Source of the DNA: Desmodus rotundus
Lineage: Eukaryota > Chordata > Mammalia > Chiroptera > Phyllostomidae
DNA length: 64,000 nucleotides
NCBI RefSeq assembly: GCF_022682495.2
Contig: NC_071398.1
Coordinates: forward strand, 13,212,934 to 13,276,933
Direction of reading: 5' to 3'
Of the stretch, positions 45,856-56,999 are shown one piece after another. Positions within the stretch are counted from its first letter, which is position 1; each line of letters opens with the position of its first letter. A model generated the notes under the pieces. The model saw only the letters and a list, made by a program, of their open reading frames with translations, had not been told where the DNA came from and searched no databases. A program made the translations under genes and the position numbers.

Positions 45856-46279
45856 ATGACTGTGCCAGGGGTTAGCTACAAAGCTGTTGCTACCCAAAAC
45901 AGCTCTGAATGGCCCTGTTACATGTGTCCCATCCCCCCTGGCTCAGGCCTGTGGGGGTGAGGACATCCTACATACATTTTTCTAATATTTCCTGGACACC
46001 CCGAGTCCTGGACCCCATCACAAATCCCTTCTTGGGGCCCTCCTCTTGGCTGCACCCTGCTTCAGACCCTCCGCACTTCCCCATGCGCCTACCCCTGGCC
46101 TGTGAGATACTGTTGCCTCCCCTCCTGACATCTAGGAAATGTCGCTGCTCCTAGAAAGCCTCTTAGTTTCCCAGGCGTGTACAGTTCCCCATCTCTGGGC
46201 CCCTTTTCCCACCTCCTAGCCCAGGGGTCTATTGGTTTACATGTCTTTCATTTGTCGTCCCCTGCCTTGCGACCTGGAA

Positions 46280-46545
46280 CCGTGTATGCATGGTTCGGAG
46301 TCAGTATAATGCTGCATTTATGACCCACAGACACAGTATGGTTCCTCTTCCCGTGGCTTCCCACAGAGCGACCATGGGCAAGTCAAGTGCCTCCTGGGCC
46401 TCAGCGTCCTCATCTAGGATGACCACACCACTGTCTAACTCCAGCCTGTTGGGATTAAGTGTGACAAGGCATGTGAAGGGCTTAGGAGAATACTCAGTAA
46501 GCACCAGCTACACCTCTGCTCATACTAATATCATCATCGTATTGC
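46280..46545 (+). repeat. MIR SINE
   Basis: GGTTCGGAGTCAGTATAATG, ACCATGGGCAAGTCAAGTGC, CTGGGCCTCAGCGTCCTCAT and TTAAGTGTGACAAGGCATGT, then GAATACTCAGTAAGCACCAG, run the full sense MIR order with some extra bases near the start. Confidence 0.7.
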
Positions 46546-46984
46546 CTTGTTATTGGAAGGGTAAGACAATGTCTGCCAGAGGCCATCAGTAATCGTAGAC
46601 CTGGTCTCCTTGAATGCTATCAGTATAAGCTCTGCATCCCCGGTGCAAAGAAAAAAAGTAGTATTAGCTTTGTTTTTCTCCTCTTAACCTTATATAAAAT
46701 GACCGTCCAGACTCGCCAGCTTATAAAACCAGAACTAAATACCATAACGGGACGCCGGTGCTTTCTGGTGGTTTTCCCATGGTGCAGGCAGGACAGTGTC
46801 GCAGCGAACGCACAGGGCCCCTGGGCACAACCCATGAAATAGGTTGTTCTTTACGGCTCACCACTCCCCAGAGACCGGGCGCACAGACGCAAGGCTTCAC
46901 TGGGCACTGCGGGTTACAGGAGCGAGGGAAGAACACTGAGAGCAATCACTTACATTGATTGAGCATCCTTCCGACTGCTTATTT

Positions 46985-47165
46985 CAGCAAGAAACATTTA
47001 TTAATCATCTATTGTGGGCCAGGCACTGTACTGTGAATAATGCAGAACATTTCTATACCGGTGATTAGTCAAAACCCCTGCACCTGTGGAGTCCACATTC
47101 CCGTGAGGAGAAAGAGAGGGAAGAAAAGCAATAATAAGCATAACAAATTATAGATAAAATAATGC
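46985..47165 (-). repeat. L2 LINE 3' end (antisense)
   Basis: AACATTTATTAATCATCTATTG, then TGGGCCAGGCACTGTACTGT, ACCCCTGCACCTGTGGAGTC and CACATTCCCGTGAGG, is the reversed L2 tail and 3' UTR. Confidence 0.7.
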
Positions 47166-47204
47166 ACGCTGTAGAGAAAAAAACAAGAACTAGAGCACAG
47201 TAAG

Positions 47205-47390
47205 GGGGACTGAGATGTATTACCTCAATAACCCATCATTGTCTGGGCAGACACTATTATTGTTCCTATTTTACACATGAAGAAAACTAAAGCACCAGAA
47301 ACAAAGTAACCTGCCCAAGGAGCAAAGGGTATGGTCAGCATTTGAGTTCAGGCTGTCTGACTCCAGAGTCTAGCTCTTAACCACAGGGCA
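47205..47390 (-). repeat. MIR SINE (antisense)
   Basis: TTCCTATTTTACACATGAAG, AAACTAAAGCACCAGAAAC, AAGTAACCTGCCCAAGG and GACTCCAGAGTCTAGCTCTT, then AACCACAGGG, give a clean antisense MIR to its tRNA end. Confidence 0.8.
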
Positions 47391-47394
47391 GGCA

Positions 47395-48685
47395 GATCAC
47401 CTGTGGCCTGGTCGGGGCAGGGGCACCACCTTGCCTCGCTGTGGCTGCTGTGCGGGGCTGGGACATGGGACAGTCTCCTTCCATAAGCGGTATGTCTGCT
47501 CTTCTTCAGGGACCCAGGCCCCAGCGCCAGTGAGGACCAGAGAGACAACAGTGCTTCCCTTCCCTTCAGCATCATGCCCTTCCCCAGGGGGTCAGAGTTG
47601 CCCTCAGAATTCTAACTGGTTCTGGGCACACAGCCCCTGCAGGGGAGTCTGACAACGCCAGTGCCCGCTTCTTTCAGGGGGCCCAACCCCTCCCTGCCAT
47701 CAAAATGCACTGGAAAGACTTGGGCAACCTCCGTACTTTATTTGGTATTACATGGCATCACACTGTGCATCTCAAAAAACTAAATCTCTGTTAAGCCACG
47801 TCAAACCCAGTACATTTGGGCCTCTCTGCCTCTGCTTCGATGGAGGAGGTGAGCGTGTGCCTGCACATCCGTGCTGCAGTATTCTACGTCTCTAGCAATA
47901 GACTGTGCGAAGGACATCTGTAACTCGAAAGAAAATCGGTATATACAGAATGAAAACATCATTTCGTCCCCCAAAGCTGCAGAAGGGTCAGCTACGCAGC
48001 TTCGCAGAACTTGCTCTCTGCCTCCAACACCTGCTTCGAGGCAGACCAAGGTTTCCATTTTCTCCAGGGTCTTTAGGTGGGACTTTGTTTAGGTTCTGGT
48101 ACTTCGGAGACCCATGAGGTGGTCTCCGTGGAAAAGGAGACTCTGCTACAGTGATAAATGCACGTTTAAGTCTGAGAGACAGAATACAATTTAAGGGATT
48201 GAAATGGCAGTTTTCAGGTTTCAAAAATCTTAGAGACACTGTCAAATCCAGGGCCGTCTGGGATAGGCTTTGCAACTGGTACCTCACAGAACTCCTGAGA
48301 TGCAGAGAATCTAAATGGCTGATCCCATCTATCAATCCGTGACAGGGTAGAGCGAGACCATCATCACTGAGAAAGCCCCTGCAAGGAATGAGGTAGGGTG
48401 ACCCATTGCCATACAGCGCTCCTCATTCATACCCTTCTTGCACCCGCTTCTCTGTGTTTGCACCTGCTGCTGTTCCCTGCAGACAAGGCCATCCTGCTTT
48501 TTGTCCACTTGCCAGAAGGCTACACACGTTAGGGTGGTAGCTGGTTCTCACCTCCTCTCTGGAGCCCTTCGGTTCCACAGAGAGCCTTGCCCATCTCTGC
48601 GTCTCCCAGGCCTCCGGGTTGGGACTGCGCGGTTCTCGGTTCCAGTGCACGTCCACTTGCTCCCTACTACTAAGACAGAACCATT
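47395..48685. other. unannotated noncoding sequence
   Basis: GC-rich first half, then unique sequence. The block 48140-48250 (AGTGATAAATGCACGTTTAAG) looks unique. No exon or repeat can be supported. Confidence 0.4.
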
Positions 48686-48689
48686 CACT

Positions 48690-48815
48690 CCACCTGTATT
48701 CATTGAGCGTCGGCCCTATACCAGAAACTGGTTTTTGGACACTGCAGATCTCCAGAGATAGAGCCAGTTGGACAGGGTAGCTGTTCTCTTACAGCTTACG
48801 GTGGAGTAATGAAGC
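48690..48815 (-). repeat. L2 LINE 3' end (antisense)
   Basis: CTGTATTCATTGAGCGTCGGC, then CCTATACCAGAAACTGG, ACTGCAGATCTCCAGAGATA and CTTACAGCTTACGGTGGAG, is the reversed L2 end. Confidence 0.55.
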
Positions 48816-49054
48816 AGGCAGGCATTTCCCATCCGCCCCCACCCCTGTGCATGGGGAGCATGCAGTGAGTGAGGGACCGACTGACTGGCCAGTGTTGTTC
48901 CTGACTCAGAAGCTGTGACTCTGAGATCCTGTGCTTTGCCAGGCAGCGCGCTGGGCCCTGCTTTTTCTGGGTGAATAAAAACAAACAGCGCACATACCCA
49001 TGAAGCGTGGAACCAAGTAACTTACGTAAAAATTAGAGTTAAATCATTCATTTA

Positions 49055-49100
49055 AAAATGACATACATTTAAAAATATATACAAACACATATATATTTTT
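49055..49100. repeat. AT-rich low-complexity tract
   Basis: ATTTAAAAATATATACAAAC and CACATATATATTTTT form an imperfect AT microsatellite. Confidence 0.75.
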
Positions 49101-49104
49101 TGTC

Positions 49105-50335
49105 GAAAGACTTCCGGTCAAGGCACCTTCTCACCAATACGCAGCTCCCACACCAACAGAACTGCTTCTACTCCAAAGGTTTCTTTCATTGAATCCACAT
49201 GAAAGTGCGTGGTTGGCAGGACACCAAGATGAAGACGCTGGCATTCGAGAGGCAAAGTGACTTCAGCCAGTGAGGGAGTGGTAGGGCCGGGGGTCCCACG
49301 TGGGTCCCCCAAGTTCAAACCCCACAGACAATCCCCGAACATCTGGGAACGACTCTCTCACTTTGGAGGATCAGAACTGGGCGCTAGCTGTCCCTGAATC
49401 AGATAACATGCAGCTGGGGCTGAGATCCTCAAGCGCACTGTTAAGTATTATGGAAAAACAAATGAATAGTGATGTTAGTTAGGTGGGCAAGCATGCCCCG
49501 CAGTAGGAAAGAAAGAAAACGTGACGACCCCGGACTGAAGAGACCAAGTACAACCTTGTGGTCCAGAATTGGATTTACGATGTGTTTTATCCCATCCAAA
49601 AATTATACCTCAGTTCCAGTCTCTGGGAAATGTTTCTCAGTTCTGGAAACATTTGGGGGGTGCTCAGTTTTTTCTGTTCAAAATGTGTTTATCAGTTTAA
49701 TTTACATCCAAAGATTAAAAACTATATAGTGGATAGGTTAATTTGTCAGAGAATAGATGGAGACAGGATTTCTGTCCGTTATTAAATAACTTAGCTGCTG
49801 TCCACCAAATACTTTAATGTAGAGAGAAACTCCGCAGCGTAATGGAGTATGTTCAAATTGCATCTTCCTTTCACAATTATATTAAGATTATACTTTCTGA
49901 GGTCCTTATGGAGTCATGATAAAGTAACCCAAGTAGTTCGTCTTACAAACAAAAAGGATCTTTCTGTCTCTGGCACAGCATAATTACCGTTCCAATAACA
50001 GATCCAAGAGTTCTCCAAGCTCTGCCCCGACCCCATGAATAGAGCATCAGTACTTAATAATCTTTGCAACATTGCTTTAGCCAAAAAAAAAAATCTAATT
50101 ATCAGTTGTGGCTAGGTGTGGTTTTTCCTTGGGTTTCTAACTCATTCCCGAGCAGAAGGGTGCATATGTTTTATGGTAGAAGTATGTCTTGTTTATTCTC
50201 CTAATTCCAGTTAATGAAAAATAAAACTTGGTCCAGATTCTCAGTGTCTTGTGGCTCTTTGTCGAGAACTAATGGATTTGAGACCCAAATCCATTGCAGC
50301 AGTGTAGGAAACCATCAATATATTTTAAAGTCAGC
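49105..50335. other. unannotated noncoding sequence
   Basis: No recognised repeat or gene. A short A run lies near 50082. The sequence around 49975-50010 (GGCACAGCATAATTACCG) contains a homeodomain-like site. Confidence 0.4.
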
Positions 50336-50344
50336 AGGTATAGT

Positions 50345-50560
50345 AGGAAAAAAAATATTGAAAGGCTGCAGATTCAGCCCTGGGTGTTAGCTTCCTAACT
50401 TCCTGTGAGTAAACTTTGGCAAATTATTGAACTGCATGGAGGCTGTGCTCCCTCAGTGTAAAGGGGGCTGATCCTTATAGGGTATTTGGACGAACTGAAA
50501 TAAGATCGAGTGTGCAAAGTATTTTGCATATGATAATACTCCATGAATACTATTTATTTT
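50345..50560 (+). repeat. MIR SINE
   Basis: GGCTGCAGATTCAGCCCTGG, TTCCTGTGAGTAAACTTTGGC, AAATTATTGAACTGCATGGA, AAGGGGGCTGATCCTTATAG and ACTCCATGAATACTATTTATT follow the sense order. Confidence 0.65.
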
Positions 50561-50649
50561 TTTCTCTAGCTTCTGAGCTTATAGTACAACTTTCTGCTAG
50601 ATTTTTAAAGAGGAATTTATCCCATCTATCTAAGTAGGTACCTACATCC

Positions 50650-50695
50650 TATATGTATATTTATATAAGTATATATAATGTATCTATGTTAATAG
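50650..50695. repeat. AT-rich low-complexity tract
   Basis: Alternating TA-rich sequence (TATATGTATATTTATATAAG, then TATATATAATG). Confidence 0.75.
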
Positions 50696-51724
50696 ATGTC
50701 TGCTTCATACAGAATCTCTAAGTTTGTTTCAATTTTAAGGCTCTTTAAAACCACCTCGTTCCCTCCTCTTATAAAGGTTCAACCTGTATAATGTTCTCCC
50801 ATAACTCACATGAGCAAAGCTTCAATGAATCATGGGTTGTCCTCCTTTTCACCTTCCCAGGCTCGGCAAGGTCCTTCCCACAATTAATCCTCTGCTGGAG
50901 CCGTGGGCAGACGGAGGGAGACGGACCTTCCCAAGCAGAGATGGCTGTGTCCAATCTCAAGTCCATGCCCACTCCGTCTTTCAAAGCACTGATTCCTCCC
51001 CACGTACTGAATGTCTGGACACCGCAGGCATAAAATAAATAGGTACTTTTACATAGTGTCCTCTTAGGGTTGTCTTGAATATGGACTTCTTTCGATGCTT
51101 TCTTTGAGGAGAAGAATTCGAAGAGTTAGGGAATAAAATTCTTCTTCACTATAGACACCTTGGTGAAAAATGTTATATTACATGAGAAAATTTGTCTGGC
51201 TCTCTAGTTCCTGCCACTCCTATTTATTTATTCTTTCTTCCTTTCCTCTTTAGTTTTTCCCTTTTATGCTCTGTCTCCAAAGTAGACCTTTGGAGCTACC
51301 GGGATGTGCCAAGATCTTTGAAGCACAGGGATAAACAGAGTATTCATTTTGAAAAGGTTAATCACCCAAAGTCAGTTTCCAGGTGTTTAAATGTTAATGA
51401 TTTAAAAAGACATGAAAATAGTATATAGACTGTAAATCACCGTGTGTTTGATGGTATCCATGCAAAATTGTCGTTGACTGGTGGGGTGATAAGATTCTGC
51501 CTTCGCTGTGCCGTGTCTTAGAAATGCCGTACAAGTGGCAGAAAACTCAAATGATGCTGTAAGTAACTTACGGGGCTCCATGTGGTGTAATGGCTTCTAT
51601 GGAGCACTTATTTTCCACGGATCTAAGGAGACCACGTTGTGCCACTTCAACTCCACATCCGTATGAAATCTGTAACCTGAACCTGGCTTAGAAATGGAAA
51701 ACTACGTATAGCCCTCCGTTTGAA

Positions 51725-52700
51725 AAGGTGGTCGCAGATCCAATGACAAAAATGGGAAAAAGATTTGCAATTGTAATCACACAGACAGGATTAACAGCCC
51801 TTATATAGAAACAATCTTCTAAAAATAGAAAATAAAAATAACAATTCTATGAGAAAGAAATACAATCAGGCAGCTCACAACGAAGAAATGCAAAAATCCC
51901 ATCAACATGTGAAAAGATGGTTAACCTTGATCAGAGCAACAGAATTGCAAATTAAGACTACAATGCAATATTATTTCTCACCTATCCGGTTGGCAAAAAT
52001 CCAAATGACAACATTCTCTCTTGGCAACTCTGTGTAGAAATGGTCATTGTCTCATGAGTTGGTGGAGGAAGTGCAGAAATGTATGATTAGTGTAAAGGGG
52101 AACTTGGCAATATCTCACAAAATTACTTAGAATTTAACATTGACCCAGCAGCCCCACTTCTGAGTCTCCATCTCGAAGGTGTGCAGGCAAAACTACATTT
52201 TGTAGCACTGTGTGCAGTACCAGAGGTTGGGGGTGGGGGAGTGGCCATAACGAATGGACTTTGAGTACTAACGTATATGCACATAAAGCAGGCATAGTGC
52301 AAGTATATGTACAGGTCAAGGTATAGCCATCCCGTATACAGTGTAATGCGAGGTCATGTGGACAAACATGTGATATAAACAAGTGTACTTTAAAGTGGAA
52401 AAAGCAAGGGGACAAAACTGTCACTAGTATGTAAGAAAGGAAGGGATACACACATAATTTGATATACAGGGTGGGGGCAGAAGTAGTTTATAGTTGGGAG
52501 TATGCAAAATGCAGAATTTATTCTTGTATTATTATTTATTAATTATTGTATTATTTTCCATACAAACAACTGTAAACCTACTTTTGCCCCACCCTGTATA
52601 TGTTTTTAAAAAGCTCCAGAAGGGAGGAAACAGGGAGAAGAGGGACAAAATCTAAACTCTCTCTGGACTGAATATGCCTTGTTTTATAGGCTTGACTCTG
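51725..52700 (+). repeat. old L1-type LINE (ORF2 end and 3' UTR)
   Basis: Decayed sense L1 wording: GGAAAAAGATTTGCAATTG, AAATCCCATCAACATGTGAAA, AGATGGTTAACCTTGATCAG and ATTGCAAATTAAGACTACAATG, then ATTATTTCTCACCTATCCGG. Stops fall in every frame, so no reverse-transcriptase product survives. A MITE interrupts it at 52467-52596. Old L1M or HAL1 are both possible. Confidence 0.65.
52467..52596. mobile_element. mariner-type MITE, 130 bp
   Basis: Left end CAGGGTGGGGGCAGAAGTAG; right end, read in reverse, CAGGGTGGGGCAAAAGTAGG. The arms are long inverted repeats (continuing TTTATAGTT and TTTACAGTT) around an AT-rich centre. TA lies on each side (52465-52466 and 52597-52598), the target duplication of Tc1/mariner elements. 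It has no transposase and would have needed one in trans. It sits inside an old L1, so it is the younger insertion. Confidence 0.9.
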
Positions 52701-52849
52701 GAAACATATCATGATCTTAATAATTATAAAGCAAAATTAACTTTTAAAGAGGACTTCCTAAAAGTGCTGTGGAAAATGAAGCAAATTAATCTAGGGGTAT
52801 GTTCAGTTGTTGACAGAAACACAGGCAGGAATTATTTCAAGTAACTTTA

Positions 52850-53705
52850 AAACAGTATTTTAACTGTATATCTTTGATAAGATATACAAACTCCAAAAAA
52901 AACCTTCCACATAATTCTTTTTGATAATCCTATTTTGTGGCAATGTTGGTTATTATTATTATGAGACTCCGCATTGCACGTAGTGGAAAAATTGTATATA
53001 GTGAGATTAGCAATGATACGGGAGCCAGGATTTTCAACAAAAGAGTAAGGAGATAAAGATGCTCGATTGAAGAAATTAAGTAAACACTTTATTGTCCTGC
53101 TTTAAAATGTATGATGTATTTCACCTATTGAGCAATATATAATTTAGTGCTCTTACTTGCAAAGAACTGGAAACAGTGGTCGACTCACCACTGAGGACTT
53201 GTGGTTTCTCACTACTATTTTCCATTTAAAAAAAAAAACACCCAGAAGTTTCTCATTATAAGATGACGTCTGAATCATTTTATTCTACCAAAAATCTTGG
53301 GACTCTCAAAGGTTACTAGGGCCATGGGTATTGAACCCAGGAGCCAACTGGAGTCCACTGCTCACGGGCAGTGGGGTAATAAGGATAATAACTGCAGTGG
53401 AATTAAATACATCAAACCCACTTAAATCCATCTAGGAAGCCATAATTACATTTGAGAAAGAACACTTGGGTTACTTTCGGATGGTGTTGGGGAATGAATT
53501 GATTTATTCTGAGTACTGGTAGATAAAGAAAAGGAGTAAAGCCTTTCCTGTATAAACTGTACCTCAGGGTCATGAAGTAGTTGGAGAGGGGCAATTTCTC
53601 TTCATAGAATATTCCAATTAACAGATGAATATGGAATGAGGCAATATTAGCAGTTTGTACCCCTGGTGAAACAATACAGTCGAGAAGTGGTCATCAATGA
53701 TTGTT
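52850..53705. other. unannotated AT-rich noncoding sequence
   Basis: No recognised repeat or gene. It may include the decayed 5' part of the L1 that begins clearly at 53715. Confidence 0.4.
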
Positions 53706-53714
53706 AATACCGCA

Positions 53715-54335
53715 AAAAGAGAGACAGGCCATGTAGAACCTCCCAGTGGATGTACACACTACCTATGAAGTTGTCTTGCCCTCCCCCCCAAAAAAAATCA
53801 AGCCTGAGTCTGATCAAGCCTCTGAATGTAACTTCCACTTTAGAGAAAATAGAAGAGACACGTTCAATGGCCGCATGGTGATACAATCAACAGAATCTAG
53901 AAAATGGAAACTTCTGTAGGACAAAGGATTTGGTTTGTTCAATGAATCAGTTGGAGAAAGATACAAAGAAAGGAGGTAGAGGGAGAAGAAGAAAGATAGA
54001 AAATGAGGGGTGGGGGGACGGAGAGGGGGGGAGAGAGAGAGAGAGAGAGAGCGAGCTTGATAATGGCATCACGGTTCTGCTGAAACCCTAGTCCTTTACT
54101 TGTAGAGATACAAAAAGATATTTACAGATGAAAGGAAGTGGTGCCTGGAACTTGCTTCAAGTTCCCAGGGCAGGGGGAGTGGGTAGGAATGTAAATGAGG
54201 CAAAGATCTCTGTGAGCTAATATATTTTGAAACTAGTGATGGGTACATAGGGGTTCATTATACTATTCCTTCTACTTTTATATATTCTTGATCTTTTCTA
54301 TATTTAAAGCCGTCTTTATAAAAATGTAGTCAGAG
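53715..54335 (+). repeat. old L1 LINE 3' UTR
   Basis: A long ordered match to old L1M 3' UTR wording: GCCTGAGTCTGATCAAGCCT, AATGTAACTTCCACTTTAGAG, GAAACTTCTGTAGGACAAAGG, TGATAATGGCATCACGGTTC, TATTTACAGATGAAAGGAAG, CAGGGCAGGGGGAGTGGG and AGTGATGGGTACATAGGGG, then TTCATTATACTATTCCTTC. Carries a purine microsatellite (54006-54054). Confidence 0.75.
54006..54054. repeat. G/A-only purine tract with (GA)n
   Basis: Nearly uninterrupted G and A on the plus strand, with G runs of 4-7 followed by about ten GA units. Confidence 0.9.
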
Positions 54336-54369
54336 ACCACATGGCAACATTTATGAATCCGAGAGTAGC

Positions 54370-54665
54370 AGTTACACTTTTAAACCTCTCTGTGGTTTTC
54401 AGCTTGAACTCTATGTCGTTCTAACGTGGCATACAAGGCCTAGCACAGTCGGGCCATACATAGCACGTGCTGTCCATTGGCCTCAAACATCTTTTGTGTC
54501 TGGATCTGCCTGGAGAACTTCTGCTCATCTTTCAGGACCAACACAAATGTAGCCACTTCCTTGCCTGCACATGTGCCCCTGGTTCAGGTGTAATTAATGA
54601 CTTCCTCCTCTCTCTTTTCATCACATTCCGTACATTCGACATTTATTTCTTTGCTTGTTGATTTT
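54370..54665 (+). repeat. L2 LINE 3' region
   Basis: TAAACCTCTCTGTGGTTTTCAG, CATACAAGGCCTAGCACAGTC, CTGCTCATCTTTCAGGACC and AAATGTAGCCACTTCCTTGC, then CACATTCCGTACATTCG, match the sense L2 order. Confidence 0.7.
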
Positions 54666-54667
54666 AA

Positions 54668-54770
54668 AACCCATTTTTGAGTGCCTGATGTCAGACAGAC
54701 ATTACGCCAGATACCAAGGTCATTGCAATGACCCGGTACACACTCTCACAACCTGGTCTTGCTGGAAAAG
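54668..54770 (-). repeat. possible L2 3' fragment (antisense)
   Basis: TTTTGAGTGCCTGATGTCAGAC, then ATTACGCCAGATACCAAGG, loosely fits the reversed L2 tail. Confidence 0.35.
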
Positions 54771-54929
54771 CCATTAAACCATGATGAGTAATGCTTGGAG
54801 AGGTTTGGGGAGCCGGGAAAAGCAGGCCTAATCCGGAGCAGGGAACCGTGCTCGTAAAACCCTCGCCCGACACTGCCGTTATGTCCGTGTGTCTCCATAT
54901 CCCCCATCCACCTCGTACACACCTTACGT

Positions 54930-55100
54930 CTGTGGTAACATTTCTGAATGATTTTACATTCTTAGCCTCACCGCAGTTTTTCAGAGTAGTTATTATTACC
55001 CCCATTTAGAGATGACAAAAGCATGGTTCACAGATCGCTCCTACCTAGTAAATGGGAAAACATAGTGTACTTGACACCAGGTTCTTGTCACTGTGTAGGA
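54930..55100 (-). repeat. MIR SINE fragment (antisense)
   Basis: AGCCTCACCGCAGTTTTTCAG, then AGTAGTTATTATTACCCCCA, TTTAGAGATGACAAAAGCAT and CCTACCTAGTAAATGGG, follow the antisense MIR order. Confidence 0.65.
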
Positions 55101-55337
55101 GCTGCATGCCATCCCTGGAGAACGAACCTGAAAGTAAGAACTTCCCAATAGGTTGACTGATCCCTGTAAATGTCAAGTAGTCAGCTTTCACTGCGAAATA
55201 GAAGCATCCTTGTCCCAAGGGTTACCCTTGTGTCGGCTGGTTAGAGTTCCTCTTTCTAGTAGGAAAATCACTCTAGATAACCATAGTATCAAAAGGACAT
55301 ATAGAAACTATAAAGGCCAAATGAGAGGAAATGAATA

Positions 55338-55568
55338 CCTAGGGCAGTGGTTCTCAACCAGGGACAATTTCCCACACCTTCCCCCCGGCCCTGGGGACAT
55401 TCACAGTGTCTGGAGATGTTTTGGTGCTGTCACAGCTTGGAGGGAGCGTGCTACTGGTATTTCATGGACAGAGGCTGTGATTGCTGCTAAGAATCCTACC
55501 GTTCCCTGGACAGTCTCCACGACAACAACAAAAATATCCCATTCAGACTGGCAAGTGCTAAGGTCGAG
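55338..55568 (+). mobile_element. MER5A hAT-Charlie MITE
   Basis: Starts CAGTGGTTCTCAACCAGGGA and continues GGGGACATTCACAGTGTCTG, GAGATGTTTTGGTGCTGTCA, GTGCTACTGGTATTTCATGG, ATTGCTGCTAAGAATCCTAC and CCTGGACAGTCTCCACGACA. Non-autonomous and inactive; the right end is worn. Confidence 0.92.
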
Positions 55569-55874
55569 ATCTCTGCAGTCAGGTGATAAGCTGGCCCACC
55601 CTTCTCCAATATAACAAGTGCTTGAGGCTGACCATAGAGCTTCTTTCCCCCAGTACTTGGGAAGATGGAATGAGACCAAGTTGCCATTTCCCTTCCTTAT
55701 ATCCATTTAGTGCGGTCAAGTTGTACCCGCCTTCTTTTCACCAGAAGTTGGGGTCTTGGAGAACAATTCATGTTAGTAGAATGAATACCCAAGAAATTCA
55801 GATAACAATCCTACCAGCTGAACATACTTATTTTAATTTTTCCATGTTCTTGTCCAGTTCTTCTGTCCTTAAAA

Positions 55875-56120
55875 GAAGGATGATGTGGAATATTGATTAA
55901 GAACTCCAGAGCTGAGGCCAGAATACCTAAATTGGCTTCCTAGCTCTGTTCCCTTAGGCAAGTAACTTAATCTCTACAAGTCAAAGTTTGATCATCTGTA
56001 AATGAGATGTTAACCTCATAGGGCTGCTATTATGAAAATTCAATAGGATAATCAATGCACACTGCTTAATAAAGTGGCTGGCAATAAAGAATATATGTAA
56101 ATGTTAGCTATTATTTTTAT
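55875..56120 (+). repeat. MIR SINE
   Basis: GATTAAGAACTCCAGAGCTG, AGGCAAGTAACTTAATCTCT, TTTGATCATCTGTAAATGAG, GGGCTGCTATTATGAAAATT and GCACACTGCTTAATAAAG make a nearly full-length sense copy. Confidence 0.85.
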
Positions 56121-56149
56121 GTGTATAATCACAGTATATTCCCCATTAA

Positions 56150-56760
56150 GTATTCTTCTTATTTATTTTCCACCTAATTGAATATTATAAATGTTTTGCA
56201 CATTGCTACAAAGTTGTCATAATTAGACTGTTTACTCATTCATCTAAGCAATGGATATATCACCATTTATTTGTGTTGGCTATTAAGGCTGTCTCCAACT
56301 TTAAACTTACACACACACAAGTTAACATCTCCTTTCATGCACCTTTTGCATTTTTGGATTATTAACCTTAAACCCAGAAAAGACTTCCAGATGATTATCG
56401 GATAGAAGAGTATTTACACCTTTTAACAAATTGCTTCCAAAAAGAGATTTACTAAATTTTATTTCCATCGGCAATATAAAAGTATGGCCTTTCCAATGTG
56501 TCTTTCGTTTTATCATTTTGATTTGAAATAAAGAATGCAAAATGATAACTCGTGGCTGATCTACTTTGCACTCTCTGGTTGGTACTCAGCCTAACCTTTT
56601 AAAGTGTTTATTCCCTGGGTGGAATTCTGCTTGTGTAACGTTCAGTGTTATGCCATTTCTTTTTGTATTCTTAGGATGTTCTTTCTTAATTATTTGTAAG
56701 CACTATTTATATAGATTGGATCTATAATTTTTTGATTGATTACTCTGGTGTACTGTCTCC
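56150..56760 (-). repeat. old L1 LINE (ORF2 end and 3' UTR, antisense)
   Basis: Antisense L1M wording in order: ATCTAAGCAATGGATATATC, AAGGCTGTCTCCAACTTTAA, ACCTTTTAACAAATTGCTTCC, TTATTTCCATCGGCAATATA, TTTCCAATGTGTCTTTCG and AATTATTTGTAAGCACTATT, then TATATAGATTGGATCTATAA. Heavily decayed, no coding capacity. Confidence 0.7.
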
Positions 56761-56999
56761 CTTTGAAATCAGGGAACAGCGTCATTTGGCCTCTCACATG
56801 CTAAGCGCAGGTGCGTTTGGCTGCATTCCTGCCTGCGGCCATGGGGGAAGCATCAGAGCTGACTCTTAGTTCTCATTTCTAGAGTATCCGTCACATCATT
56901 TCTGATCTTCTTTCAGAGCCTCGGCCTTTTCATCTCAGTTCGTTCTCTTCCACCATCCATCCCCCTGAAATTGTACCGAGAACCCACAATCGGATCCTC

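Larger units (their letters stand above)
44747..46064 (-). repeat. solo LTR of an endogenous retrovirus, copy A
   Basis: Proviral control region left by an extinct retrovirus; no gag, pol or env is attached. Plus-strand ends are TGTTACAG and CTTCA, giving the TG..CA termini of an LTR. GACT precedes and GACC follows, a 4-bp duplication with one change, as expected for a gammaretrovirus-like (class I) element. The minus-strand orientation rests on an AATAAA signal at 44923-44918 (minus). It is homologous along most of its length to copy B (58564-59568) but about 310 bp longer, mainly through a 30-bp tandem array (45207-45540) and a segment after it (about 45540-45715) missing in B. ORFs up to 155 codons run through the array in several frames and are not genes. 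I do not recognise the named LTR family. Confidence 0.75.

Noticed and set aside
49220..49340. Possible antisense MIR
   Set aside because: Only AGAGGCAAAGTGACTTCAGCC resembles the core; the rest does not follow MIR order.
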